From contig NC_056408.1 in the NCBI RefSeq assembly GCF_905147365.1, positions 434,001 to 498,000 on the forward strand: a stretch of DNA of 64,000 bases, written 5' to 3'. Source of the DNA: Aricia agestis (Eukaryota > Arthropoda > Insecta > Lepidoptera > Lycaenidae). Below, piece after piece: positions 55,110 to 64,000 of this stretch; positions within the stretch are counted from its first letter, which is position 1; each line of letters begins with the position of its first letter. A program made the position numbers and the translations under genes. Below the pieces are notes generated by a model that saw nothing but the letters and a program-made list of their open reading frames with translations, ran no database searches and had not been told where the DNA came from.

Positions 55110-55213
55110 CATTTTTTTTATTTATTTTACCATTTATTTCAGGCATCTAGGCCCATAATACAAATACCTTACATACTAACATACATATTCATAATATTAT
55201 TATAATACATACC
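55110..55213 (-). mobile_element. LINE ORF1-type fragment, 3' end, copy B left part
   Basis: TTTATTTCAGGCATCTAGGCCC here matches the 3' end of copy A at about 46006. The rest of this copy lies on the other side of the piggyBac, at 57774-58121, so the piggyBac inserted into it. Confidence 0.65.
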
Positions 55214-55217
55214 TTAA

Positions 55218-57769
55218 CCCGGCGTCATGGGGGCAGAAAAGTGTTACACGGACGTTGGAGTGGGTCTCACATACCCGTGTGTTAGATATCAAAATTAGTC
55301 CAATTTTTCATAATAACCAAATTATTTTATATGTTTATATTTAGTTCATTATGTATTTAAGTGAATAAATTAAACACAAATATATTATATAATTTTTAAC
55401 CATATTTAATAGAGCTTTAAAAAAAGGACGACAAAAATCAACAAAATATTTCTCCTCTACTTAAATGTTACTCTATTACTAATTAACAATCAGTCTTAAT
55501 GTTTTAATGGCACTTATTTAAAGAATACTAAAATATTTTTATAAAAAATTAACAAATAATCACTTCTAATCATTTTCTTTGGTACAATCAGCACAGAAAG
55601 GTACAACATGTTCTAAGCAAATGTGTTTGTTGCAACTTTCGCAAGTGTAATTCGTTTTACGGTCTTTTTTGGCTGGACAGTCTTGGCATCTTTTGCGAGT
55701 ATTCGGCTTCTTTGCCGGAGGTTCTCCTGAAGATTTACCAACAAATTTTTCAAGTTTTTTTCGCAATTCGCGTGGTAGCACTGATACATTTTGTCGCAGT
55801 TTGAGGTGTTCCGCAACAAGACCGAGGCCTAGATTTTTTAAAAATTTCTTTCGTTTTATTTTTGAATTGTTATTAATTTTGTATATAATAAGGCTATTTA
55901 TGGCAGCTATATTTAATGAAGCATAAAAAATTGTCAATGGCCATCTCTTCGAGTTACGACTTACGTCGTAAGTAGCACATAGTTCGTCGGCTACGTCTAC
56001 ACCACATTTTGTCTTGTTATAATATGTATTTATTTCAGGTTTGAGTCGTTCTCCTGTTGTATCATCAATGGTATTGTCATGATGTAAGCTAGACATCAGC
56101 AATACTATCTTGTTTTTCTTAGGCACGTGAGTAACAAGGGTAACATCTTTTTGAAAAGCAAACCGAGAAGAGAAAACTTTGACGCTGCGAGTTTTAGTGA
56201 ATTCTACGGGGATTTGTCTTTTATTTTTGCGCAAGGTACCAACTGATGTCAAGTTATGTTCTTTGAGCAAATGCTGGACCAGTTCATAACTAGTGAACCA
56301 GTTATCAAATGTTACATTTCTGTTTGTTCTGGTTATAGGCTGTACAATCCGATCAACAACATCAAAGGGCTTGTTACTTTTAGAAAAAGGGCCTTCAGGC
56401 TGCTTTCCGGGATAAATCTCTAAGTTTTTGATATAAAAATTTCTTGCATCGACTAAAGCAAAGATTTTTATTCCGTACTTAGCGGGTTTGGATGGAATAT
56501 ATTGTCGAAATTTACACCTACCACGGAAAGCTACGAGCATTTCGTCAATTGTTAAACAATCACTTGGTATGTAAGTTTTTTTACAATTTGCTACTAAAGC
56601 TTCAAAAAAATCTCTAATTGCAGCCAGATTGTCTACTTGCATTCTTTTCTGACGGGTAGAAATATCGTCAAAGCTCAAAGAACTTTGAATAAAATGAAAT
56701 CTCTGTAAAGACATTACAAGCCGAAAAATATCTACACCTGTGCCATCAGTAGCCCACAAATCACTCAAATTTTGTCTGCCTGATCGGTAAAGACCAGCTA
56801 GATAAAGGAGGCCTAAGAAAGCTTTCAATTCAATCATGCTACATTCTTTTACATGGGTGTACTTAGATAAATTTGTACATGAAGCAATTTTAGGTCTAAT
56901 GCGCGCGTTGGTGTGCATAAGTATGATTTGAAGCATATCCTCAGTGATGAAAAGATTCCAGCTTTCTACTTCAGACACCACCGACTTTGCTTCTGGTGCT
57001 ACCCCTGGTAATTGATGAATTATATTTTCTGCTCTGGTTCTGACATTTTGTCGAAAAGGCGTCTTGTACCAAATTGTACCGTCTTTGCCACGATATATAC
57101 CAGAAGAACACTCAAGGTTTGCGTTTGAACTGGCCGATTCAGATGCACAATGCTCTTCCAACAACTTTCTATCCGCAAGCGAAGACAGTGCAATGTCGTC
57201 ATCGTCAGAGATATCTTGCTCTGTGTCACTAGGATTACTACGTTCACTCAAGTGATCTTCTTCTTCACATATTTCCTGGTCTGACGAGGTAGAATCAGAG
57301 TCCGACTCTTGTAAAATTGAAAGAATGCGTTGTCGTTCAGCCTCTTCTCGATCCATTTTGAGATTAAAGTACTTCAAGTACCTACAAAAAACACAAAACA
57401 GTAAGTAAATAATTACCTACAAAAAATGAAATACATTTAACTATAAACCATCTAATTTTATTGTAAAACACAACAAAAATACAAAAAGGAAATGTTAAAA
57501 ACACTGATAATTATTAAAATAATGTCTGCGTAAAATGTCTCGAAGTTGTTACACCGACTGCGGGGATGGGTCTCACATACCTTATGCAACTTTGGGCCCC
57601 TGTTATTCCCGCTGCGGCCGCCGCACGACTAACGTGGTACCTGTGACGCATAGACCAACTCAACAGCTCCAGCTATTGAGAAGTTTGGCAACGCCGCACG
57701 CATGGTAACTGAATTACAAGTGAAATAAAAAGTGACGGGTCTCACAGACCCAACCCCCATGACGCCGGG
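55218..57769 (-). mobile_element. piggyBac-family DNA transposon, apparently intact
   Basis: A 2552-bp element flanked by TTAA (55214-55217 and 57770-57773). Its ends are exact 16-bp inverted repeats, CCCGGCGTCATGGGGG. GGGTCTCACATACC-like words near both ends (about 55262, 57568 and a variant at 57738) may be transposase-binding repeats. It holds a full transposase frame. These ends differ from the classic piggyBac CCCTAGAAAG. Confidence 0.92.
55566..57377 (-). CDS. piggyBac-type transposase
   Basis: An uninterrupted 603-residue frame, the usual length. The N-terminus is acidic and low-complexity (DSDSDSTSSDQEICEEED). The core (about 105-500) carries the DDD catalytic residues: D278 in LTIDEMLVAFRG, D358 in VTFDNWF and D461/D464 in CGVDVADEL. 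Conserved words such as IPSKPAKYGIK and RRWP-like SKRWPL are present. The C-terminus has a Cys-rich zinc-binding domain (CQDC, CESC, CLEH, CADC) that binds element ends in relatives. The start could be the first Met or the Met at residue 8 (MDREEAERQR, about 57356). With exact inverted repeats and TTAA flanks, this could be an active or recently active enzyme. Confidence 0.94.
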   Translation of the reverse strand: MKYFNLKMDREEAERQRILSILQESDSDSTSSDQEICEEEDHLSERSNPSDTEQDISDDDDIALSSLADRKLLEEHCASESASSNANLECSSGIYRGKDGTIWYKTPFRQNVRTRAENIIHQLPGVAPEAKSVVSEVESWNLFITEDMLQIILMHTNARIRPKIASCTNLSKYTHVKECSMIELKAFLGLLYLAGLYRSGRQNLSDLWATDGTGVDIFRLVMSLQRFHFIQSSLSFDDISTRQKRMQVDNLAAIRDFFEALVANCKKTYIPSDCLTIDEMLVAFRGRCKFRQYIPSKPAKYGIKIFALVDARNFYIKNLEIYPGKQPEGPFSKSNKPFDVVDRIVQPITRTNRNVTFDNWFTSYELVQHLLKEHNLTSVGTLRKNKRQIPVEFTKTRSVKVFSSRFAFQKDVTLVTHVPKKNKIVLLMSSLHHDNTIDDTTGERLKPEINTYYNKTKCGVDVADELCATYDVSRNSKRWPLTIFYASLNIAAINSLIIYKINNNSKIKRKKFLKNLGLGLVAEHLKLRQNVSVLPRELRKKLEKFVGKSSGEPPAKKPNTRKRCQDCPAKKDRKTNYTCESCNKHICLEHVVPFCADCTKEND

Positions 57770-57773
57770 TTAA

Positions 57774-58121
57774 GGACTAACATAGTACACATACATAAAT
57801 ACTTAAAAACTACACTTTGTCACGTGTACTGACGGCTACGTGACGCGCTTCATTCCGGAGTCTCCCCCGGAACCTCCGGTAGACCACATCCATCGGCCAG
57901 AACTCCGGCGCCTCAAAGGTCGAAAGAAGATTCGTCGGTACTCTCACCATAAAGGAACTAAAGTTAATTTTGTGCCGAGACTGCAGACGCTCGACCCTCA
58001 GGCGCAGTGTCGTCTTCTTCTGGATGTAGTCCACGACGTCTTCGACCCCCATGGACCAGTGCAGGCGGGATATGTACAGGGGCGTCGCACTATGGAAAAT
58101 GGTAGAACTAGAGCATATCAT
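57774..58121 (-). pseudogene. LINE ORF1-type fragment, copy B right part
   Basis: The minus-strand frame 57810-58121 reads VEDVVDYIQKKTTLRLRVER, then INFSSFMVRVP, FEAPEFWPMDVV and RRFRGRL before a stop. The same order occurs in copy A at 45978-46270. It resembles the RRM-like C-terminal region of LINE ORF1, as in NYASFKLGVP and PWR of the CR1-like ORF1 here. The upstream part of ORF1 is missing. A 3' end follows closely, split by the piggyBac. No reverse transcriptase is attached in either copy. Confidence 0.6.
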
Positions 58122-58130
58122 AAATGGTTT

Positions 58131-58940
58131 TTAAAAATATCACAATTTGAATGAAATATTTATTGAATTCGATACTCTAATAACCAAATAATCCTAATCA
58201 GACATTTTTTTCTACTAAAACTGCATAAATATTTTTTTATCATAGGTTGAAGTAAGTTGAAGTAGCGGATGGCTCATTCAAATGTTTGCATACACATAAT
58301 TCAAATGAATATCGTGAAAAAGGTATTTAGCACATGCATGCGGTTTCATACATTTTTAAAAAGGATATTTTATGTTCTTAATAATGAGCTATTAACTTTT
58401 TTTAATATGCTTTTTATTTTTGAGTAAGTACTTAAAAATTGACATGCCCTATTTTGCACTTCTTTTTTTTTTCGTCGAAGGTTTTCACATTTACCCACGT
58501 CTCCCCACGCGCAACTTTAAATGTTATTTGATAGCCTAAATATTCATTAATGAAAAATTTCATACCCATAACTTCCAGGACCGCAAACTTCCGCAGTTGA
58601 TTTCATGAAAAATCAGCTGCGGAAGTTTGCGGTCCTGGAAGTTATGGGGAAAAATGTGATAGAGGTCGGAGTAGATAATTCGGTATCTTTTGCGGTTACT
58701 GCTTACATAGTTTACAAAAACAATATTAACCACAATATTTTGATAGCAATAGCTTATCATCTATTTTGCACTCGTCCTGCGTGAGTAAATATGCCATAAC
58801 ATTGATATTAGTACGTATTTCATATCTAAAAAACCAGTATATAAGGGGAAGCAAATATCTTCAAATTGCACAACTTCAGCGTGTATTTCATATTAAGTGA
58901 CACTTATTTAAATTGGTTATTTCCATTAAAATGTCAATTA
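58131..58940. other. AT-rich DNA with a large hairpin
   Basis: Apart from the hairpin at 58565-58648 nothing was recognised. Confidence 0.4.
58565..58648. repeat. Long hairpin, 39-bp arms, 6-nt loop
   Basis: The arm 58565-58603 (CCCATAACTTCCAGGACCGC onward) is inverted at 58610-58648 with a single mismatch. The stem is longer than in the other hairpins here. A pre-microRNA is possible but the loop is very short and the stem too perfect for most animal microRNAs. Confidence 0.93.
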
Positions 58941-59248
58941 TATACGTGGGGGAGCCATGCTTCGTCACGAATGGGCCGGTTCGACCGGAGAAATACCACG
59001 TTCTCACAGAAAACCAGTGTGAAACAGCGCTTGCGCTGTATTTCGCCGAGTGAGTGAGTTTATCGGAGGCCCAATCCCCTACCCTATTCCTTTTCCTACC
59101 CTCCCCTATTACCCTATTCCCTCTTAAAAGGCCAGCAATGAACCTGCAGCTCTCCTGGTGCTGCGAGTGTCCATGGGCGACGGAAGTTGCTTTCCATCAG
59201 GTGACCCGTTTGCTCGTTTGCTCGCCCCCTTATTTCATAAAAAAAAAC
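58941..59248 (+). mobile_element. Short jockey-derived retroelement (5' head + 3' tail)
   Basis: Head TATACGTGGGGGAGCCATGC, minisatellite linker of CCCTA and TTCC units, then tail with GACCCGTTTGCTCGTTTGC and an A-tail, as in the copies at 26357 and 63213. Non-coding. Confidence 0.82.
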
Positions 59249-59303
59249 TTTCAACTGTACTAAGGGCGATTTCATCATTCCCTATATCGAGCGTGGTAGA
59301 ACC

Positions 59304-59767
59304 TTTTTTTTTATGAAAGAAGGGGGCAAACGAGCAAACGGGTCACCTGATGGAAAGCAACTTCCGTCGCCCATGGACACTCGCAGCACCAGGGGAGCTG
59401 CAGGTTCATTGCCGGCCTTTTAAGCGGGAATAGGGTAATAGGGGAGGGTAGGAAAGGGAATAGGGTAGGGGATTGGGCCTCCGATAAACTCACTCACTCG
59501 GCGAAATAAAGCGCATGGACACTCGCAGCATCAGAAGAGCTGCAGGTGCGTTGCCGGCCTTTTAAGAGAGAATAGGGTAATAGGGGAGGGTAGGGATGGG
59601 AAGGGAAGGGAATAGGGGAGGATAGGGAAGGGAATTGGGCCTCCGGTAAACTCACTCACTCGGCGAAACACAGCGCAAGCGCTGTTTCACGCCGGTTTTC
59701 TGTGAGAACGTGGTATTTCTCCGGTCGAGCCGGCCCGTTCGTGCCGAAGCATGGCTCTCCTACGTAT
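59304..59767 (-). mobile_element. Rearranged double copy of the short jockey-derived element
   Basis: On the minus strand the element reads head, linker, tail part, then joins a second linker and tail. The join is near 59512, where CGAAATAAAGCGC meets ATGGACACTCGCAGC. So one head (59640-59767), two linkers and two tails are present. It faces the copy at 58941-59248 tail to tail. Confidence 0.78.
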
Positions 59768-60565
59768 AAAACGCTTCTATATAAACATTTCTAGTTTAAG
59801 AAAACCTTATGTGAGAAATGTGAAAGATCTTGATGAAGAGGCACTAAGTCTTTTGAAGGTGGTACCTGATGGTGATCCTACATTTACACCGGAAGTAATT
59901 TTAGTTAGGAATAGCGAGGATAGTAACAATTAGATATAACATTAAGTAACTAAAACCTAGTTATATAAAACCAATAATATTATAAGATTTGTCTAATCAG
60001 TTTGGTGTGAGGTATAGATAGGTACTATACGATTTTATAATTTTATGTATTTTATTATGCTTGCGTGATAAGTAATTGCTTAAGTTTTCTTAATTTTACT
60101 CATATTAGTACTTATTTATAAAAAATAAACATATAAATACTACTCGTGTTACTTTTTTTCTTTTCTTTTTTTTAACCTAAAATAAATATAATAGTATACA
60201 TTGAAAAAAAAAATACAAAATTTGATTATTTTTAAAATCCTTGTATATCACTGTATACATGTGCCAAATCTCAATACAATACGATGAAAAACCTTGAAGT
60301 TACAGATTTTTGATCCGATACGGACCCAAATTTTCCACTGTGCGTCGCGGGGACCTCGATCCGCTCCTTCGCTAATATGAAGTTAAGTGTCTTGTCTCAC
60401 GATTGTGATATTTTGTGACTATAACAACGTCCTGACAACGTTGTTATAAAATAAAAAAAAATTATTCACATAAAGTACAGGCATCCGTGCTTATATAAAA
60501 CGAAGTAACCAATTTATTTCCAAAGCGCGACAACGCGCAACGTTTGGTTTTAAGTCATCTATACA
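59768..60565. other. AT-rich DNA, no gene seen
   Basis: A 60-codon frame at 59751-59933 starts inside the repeat and is not supported. A small hairpin (11-bp arms, TATAACAACGT) lies at 60420-60448. Confidence 0.35.
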
Positions 60566-60908
60566 TCTATACATATAAATAAAATTGGAGTGTCTGTTTG
60601 TAATAATGAAAGAACCGTTTTTTACTACATGCATATGAATGTATGTAGGGTACATACACCAAAACAACATTTTTTACAATTTTTGTCTGTATGTCTGTCT
60701 GTCTGTCTGTTTGTTCCGGCTAATCTCTGAAACGGCTGGAGCTATTTTGCCGGGACTTTTTTTGGTAGATAGCTGATGTAGTAAGGTGTAACGTAGGCTA
60801 CTTTTTAATCGACTTCCAAAAAGGAGACTTTTTTCATATTTGTTAGCGGACTATCCATCTTTGTTATTATACTATGTTGACGCGGACGAAGTCGCGGGCA
60901 ACAGCTAG
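60566..60908 (+). mobile_element. Helitron-like non-autonomous element
   Basis: Starts TCTATACATATAAATAAAAT after A and ends GACGAAGTCGCGGGCAACAG then CTAG before T. GCGGACGAAGTCGCG forms the short GC hairpin expected near a Helitron 3' end. A (TGTC)n run is near the 5' part. 343 bp, no ORF. Confidence 0.78.
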
Positions 60909-61875
60909 TATGAAATATATTGCTAATTCAACCATACATTTTTAGTGCAGAACATAATAAATAGATTACATACGCGTAATTGTACACAATAAATTCCAAT
61001 TAAATTCGTCGTCCAGTAGAACACCGATAAATCCATCAGAAGACGCGGTCAGTTTTTGTCTGGCCCGACCGGTGCGATCTGACTCAATCGTGGATTAATA
61101 CATAATGTAACACTCTGTAATATATTATGATAATAAATCGTTTACATATTACATTAACGGGGTTAATTAACAAAACCCAATTTAGAACGGTTCGGTAACG
61201 AGGAAAATTCGTCAGGAAGGAGCCACACTGCGGTCAGATCGTAAACTGTTATGTTGTTTACAAGAGATATTTTTTGAGTTCAATAACATTGAAATTGTGT
61301 TATATTTTAATTTACATGAAATTCGAAGTTTTGCATAATTGAACAAATATTAAAATTTTAATAATATCTATACAGTTATCTATTTTTATCATATTTAGAT
61401 TATATTATATAAATATTATGTTGAAAGTAAAAATAGAACATTCGAGTTTTAAAATGTAATTAAAAATTGAACTACGTTATCTATTATTACAAGTCAATTA
61501 ATACAGATATATGTATATAACATAAGTATAGAATCTGATGAAAACATTTTTCTTGCTTCTTTATAGGCTACTAACAGTTAACATTAAAAAGGTTTGCTTA
61601 ACCTAATCTAACGATGTAGCAGCTAAAGGTTATTTCTTACACGACTACGCCAAAAGTATGGTTATGTTTTTCGGTGGATACGTGTATATTTTTTGGCCCT
61701 CCTTGAAGACTCTCGAGAGTGCCCATGTCTGGCCATGCCCATGTCCCATTTGAGTTTGAGAAGACTTATGATGAGCTGTTATGATAGCTACTATATTTTA
61801 ATTATAATAATGACAACTTTATTACCTGCACTATACTCCACTACAATACTTCTGTACCATCTCCCCCGTCAGTAC
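60909..61875. other. AT-rich DNA, no gene seen
   Basis: No coding or repeat signal was recognised. Confidence 0.4.
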
Positions 61876-61879
61876 CCCG

Positions 61880-62067
61880 CCCGGCGGCCGGCGCCCGCTC
61901 AGTGAGCGCCAGTGCCGTGTCCGCGCCCGCTGCCGGTCGCCGCCAGCCGCCAGTCCGCAGCCGTCAGTCCGCAGTCGTCAGTTTCCGCGGGAAATGTCGA
62001 GTTAGTGGAGCGTGTCTGTGCTTGCGGCGAGCTTACGGGATTTGCACTGGGATGATAACAGATATAA
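61880..62067 (+). promoter_or_regulatory. Candidate promoter and first exon
   Basis: A sharp GC-rich, CpG-rich block in AT-rich DNA. It contains repeated initiator-like TCAGT words (61898, 61963, 61978) and ends at a good donor, GATATAA|GTGAGC at about 62067. Before the donor an ATG at 62051 opens MITDI. An alternative frame from 61902 is also open. No downstream exon was found inside the window, so the gene would continue to the right. Confidence 0.35.
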
Positions 62068-62179
62068 GTGAGCTTTTATATTTATTTTATTAGGCTTAGA
62101 TGAAAATCTTAGGGTTCGCTGTCACTTCATTTTAAAAATCATCATAAAATAAAAAAATAAGAAGATGTTGTTAATGTAC

Positions 62180-62301
62180 AGTGCGAGTCGGACTCGTGCA
62201 CGAAGGGTTCCGTACCGGTATAGAGTGAAAGTAGACTAAAAATTGTGTTTTTTGTATGGCAGCCCCCCTTGAGTATTTACTTTATTTTAATTTTATTATT
62301 A

Positions 62302-62363
<62 letters not shown>

Positions 62364-62495
62364 ATATAGGATTTTGTGAAAATTTCAAGTGCCTAACTGT
62401 TACCATTACTGTTTACGAGCAAAAAAGGGCAAAAAAAATACGTTTTTTGTATGGGAGCCCCCCTTAAATAATAACTTTAATTTATTTTTAGTATT
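62180..62495. repeat. Truncated GGTTCCGTACC repeat with TA microsatellite
   Basis: GTGCGAGTCGGACTCGTGCA, AGGGTTCCGTACC and two TTGTATGG-AGCCCCC words match the repeat at 49487-49960. A (TA)n run of about 55 bases at 62307-62361 has expanded inside. The right end is missing and a Helitron-like element follows. Confidence 0.65.
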
Positions 62496-62499
62496 TAAA

Positions 62500-62719
62500 A
62501 CTCAAAGGTGACTGACTGATTGACATAGTGATCTATCAACGCACAGCCCAAACCACTGGACGGATCGAGTTGAAATTTGGCATGCAGGTAGATGTTATGA
62601 CGTAGGCATCCGCTAAGAAAGGATTTTGATAAATTCCAACCCCAACAGGTTCAAATAGAGGATGAAAGTTTGTATATAACACACTTCTTAACGCGAGCGA
62701 AGCCGCGGGCAAAAGCTCG
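62500..62719 (+). mobile_element. Helitron-like element, mutated end
   Basis: Ends GCGAGCGAAGCCGCGGGCAA then AAGCTCG, where CTCG stands for CTAG, before T. The internal word GTTGAAATTTGGCATGCAGG is typical of this group in Lepidoptera. Non-coding. Confidence 0.55.
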
Positions 62720-62726
62720 TATAAAA

Positions 62727-63212
62727 TATTTCTTAGCAATTTAAAATATAGCACGTAATTTATTCGACTGTACAAGTGCAGCGCGAAAGAGCTATAATTA
62801 ACATAAAGTATTTCGGTACGTGACTTTCTCCGTTTTACGATACCATTCCGTCTTATACCTTATAATTTTATTGCCCTTTTCAACTGACTTTAAAACTAGC
62901 TGCTCTCCAAATGTTAATAATTTATAAGAAAGATTAGAAATCTCAAGATTTTTGAGATCAGAGATTTTCTCGTCCATTTTAAAACTTCCTAATCGGTTAT
63001 TTTTTTACAGTAAAAAGATTGCCAGCTTGTCTTTACATAGTAAATATTTAATAATAGAGGTATATTATAATAATATAGATATTTGATAAATAATATATTT
63101 TTCATAAAGAATAAATAATATAGTACAAACGCATTTGGTTAGTTTATAAATCATATTTTTAAAATTTTCTAAGAAGTGAAGGTATAGTAAGTAATCAAAG
63201 ATTAAACATCGT
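62727..63212. other. AT-rich DNA, no gene seen
   Basis: No gene or repeat end was recognised. Confidence 0.4.
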
Positions 63213-63497
63213 ATATACGTGGGAGAGCCATGCTTCGGCACGAATGGGCCGGCTCGACCGGAGACATACCACGTTCTCATAGTAATCCGGCGTGAAACAC
63301 CACTTGCGCTGTGTTTCGCCGAGTGAATGAGTTTACCGGAGGCCCAATCCCCTACCTATACCTTTCCCTGTCCTCCTCTATTTCCTCTTAAAAGGCCGGC
63401 AACGCACCTGCAGCTCTTCTAATGCTGCGAGTGTCCATGGGCGACAGAAGTTGCTTTCCATCAGGTGACCCGTTTGCGTTTATTTCATAAAAAAAAC
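63213..63497 (+). mobile_element. Short jockey-derived retroelement (5' head + 3' tail)
   Basis: Same layout as 26357 and 58941: head TATACGTGGGAGAGCCATGC, short pyrimidine-rich linker, tail ending in ATTTCATAAAAAAAAC. It has the shortest linker of the set. Confidence 0.82.
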
Positions 63498-64000
63498 TAA
63501 AAACCATCCTCTCATCTTCTCTTATCTTCCTTTAATTGTTTGAAAAAAATACTACCAAACCTTAAATAAAAATCAATTACATCTTACTATTACTATAACC
63601 TTCATCGAAAAATTAGGTCAGTGTGTTTGAGGAGAACAACTGTAAAAGCTCATTCAAAAAGCTAATTAGACTTCTCAGAATATTAAGAAGGTCTCTACCT
63701 ATTAAGAGTTCTGTCAGCCGAGCGTGAGCGGTGAGGTACTGTTCGTTACATTTAAATGATGTACCGTACTCCACCGCGAGTGGGACGATATGTAGAGCAA
63801 AACTATTTAATTGTATCTTAAAACGGTATGACTATGTTTTGATTCAAAGGTTCTGGAATATAGGTGATACAGGCTTAAGGTGAGCTTAAAATTGTACTGA
63901 AGACTTTTTTTAAACGTTTACACAGTATACTGGATATTATAGAGCATACAAAGATGCATTGCATCGTTGAATATCAACATATTATTCTTCTTGCACATAC
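63498..64000. other. Non-coding DNA at the right edge
   Basis: No gene was recognised. If the exon at 61880-62067 is real, this would be its intron. Confidence 0.35.

Noticed and set aside
58565..58648. Long hairpin considered as a pre-microRNA
   Set aside because: The 39-bp stem is nearly perfect with a 6-nt loop; animal pre-microRNAs usually have bulges and larger loops, and similar unrelated hairpins occur across the window.
58970..58995. GGTTCGACCGG in the short element head considered as a Pol III B box
   Set aside because: Only the first part fits the B-box pattern, no A box sits at the right distance, and the same sequence is the 5' UTR of the LINE.
26460..59640. Regularly repeated CCCTA/TTCCC units considered as telomere-like or CRISPR-like arrays
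   Set aside because: They occur only as the linker inside the short jockey-derived elements, vary in unit and length, and have no spacers; insect telomere repeats are TTAGG.
1..64000. Search for a new defence, secretion or biosynthetic system
   Set aside because: No clustered unknown genes exist; the long ORFs are all assignable to transposons and the host exons are few. The novelty here lies in repeat structure and mutation patterns.

Overview
This is eukaryotic DNA, most likely from a moth or butterfly (Lepidoptera). It is AT-rich, its coding exons are sparse and split by introns, and most recognisable sequence is transposable elements of types common in Lepidoptera: a mag-type Ty3/Gypsy element, jockey- and CR1-like LINEs, piggyBac, mariner, hAT remnants and many short Helitron-like elements ending in CTAG. 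No bacterial operons, CRISPR arrays, tRNA or rRNA genes were seen. The species assignment is inference.

Host genes. Two can be supported, both on the minus strand. At 4346-4571 lies a probable first coding exon of a type II membrane protein (short tail, membrane helix, coiled coil, furin-like site, Cys-x-Cys-Pro) with a perfect splice donor; it may be a transmembrane collagen, and its later exons lie beyond the left edge. At 27743-34478 lies a complete three-exon gene for a secreted 281-residue protein I cannot name; its second intron carries a whole LTR retrotransposon. A GC-rich block at 61880-62067 may be a promoter and first exon on the plus strand.

Mobile elements, left to right: a dead mariner (1598-2867); a CR1-like LINE with both ORFs open (5277-about 9664); a TTAA-flanked MITE (11977-12450); a hAT-like element (13498-16895) with a degraded jockey-like LINE inserted two bases from its end; a TA-flanked element (22825-23658); a short jockey derivative (26357-26660); the mag-type element (28580-33132) with identical 97-bp LTRs; a Helitron-like cluster (34.6-38.4 kb); an MITE (39394-39556); a hAT with transposase remnant (40082-40801); Helitron-like and hAT fragments (41-46 kb); a large foldback (49322-50104); a second copy of the TTAA MITE (54289-54771); an apparently intact piggyBac (55218-57769) inside a LINE ORF1 fragment; and more short jockey derivatives (58941-59248, 59304-59767, 63213-63497).

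Main unusual signals. (1) The short repeats carry the 5' end and the 3' end of the jockey-like LINE found at 13907-16891, joined through a variable pyrimidine-rich minisatellite; they look like an internally deleted family moved by the LINE. (2) About a dozen near-perfect hairpins with arms of 11-39 bp and loops of 1-7 nt are scattered in unrelated sequence, one exactly at a deletion junction in the LINE, which suggests template-switch mutation. (3) Several nested insertions can be ordered in time. I found no evidence for a wholly new biochemical system; the window reads as host DNA shaped by transposons.
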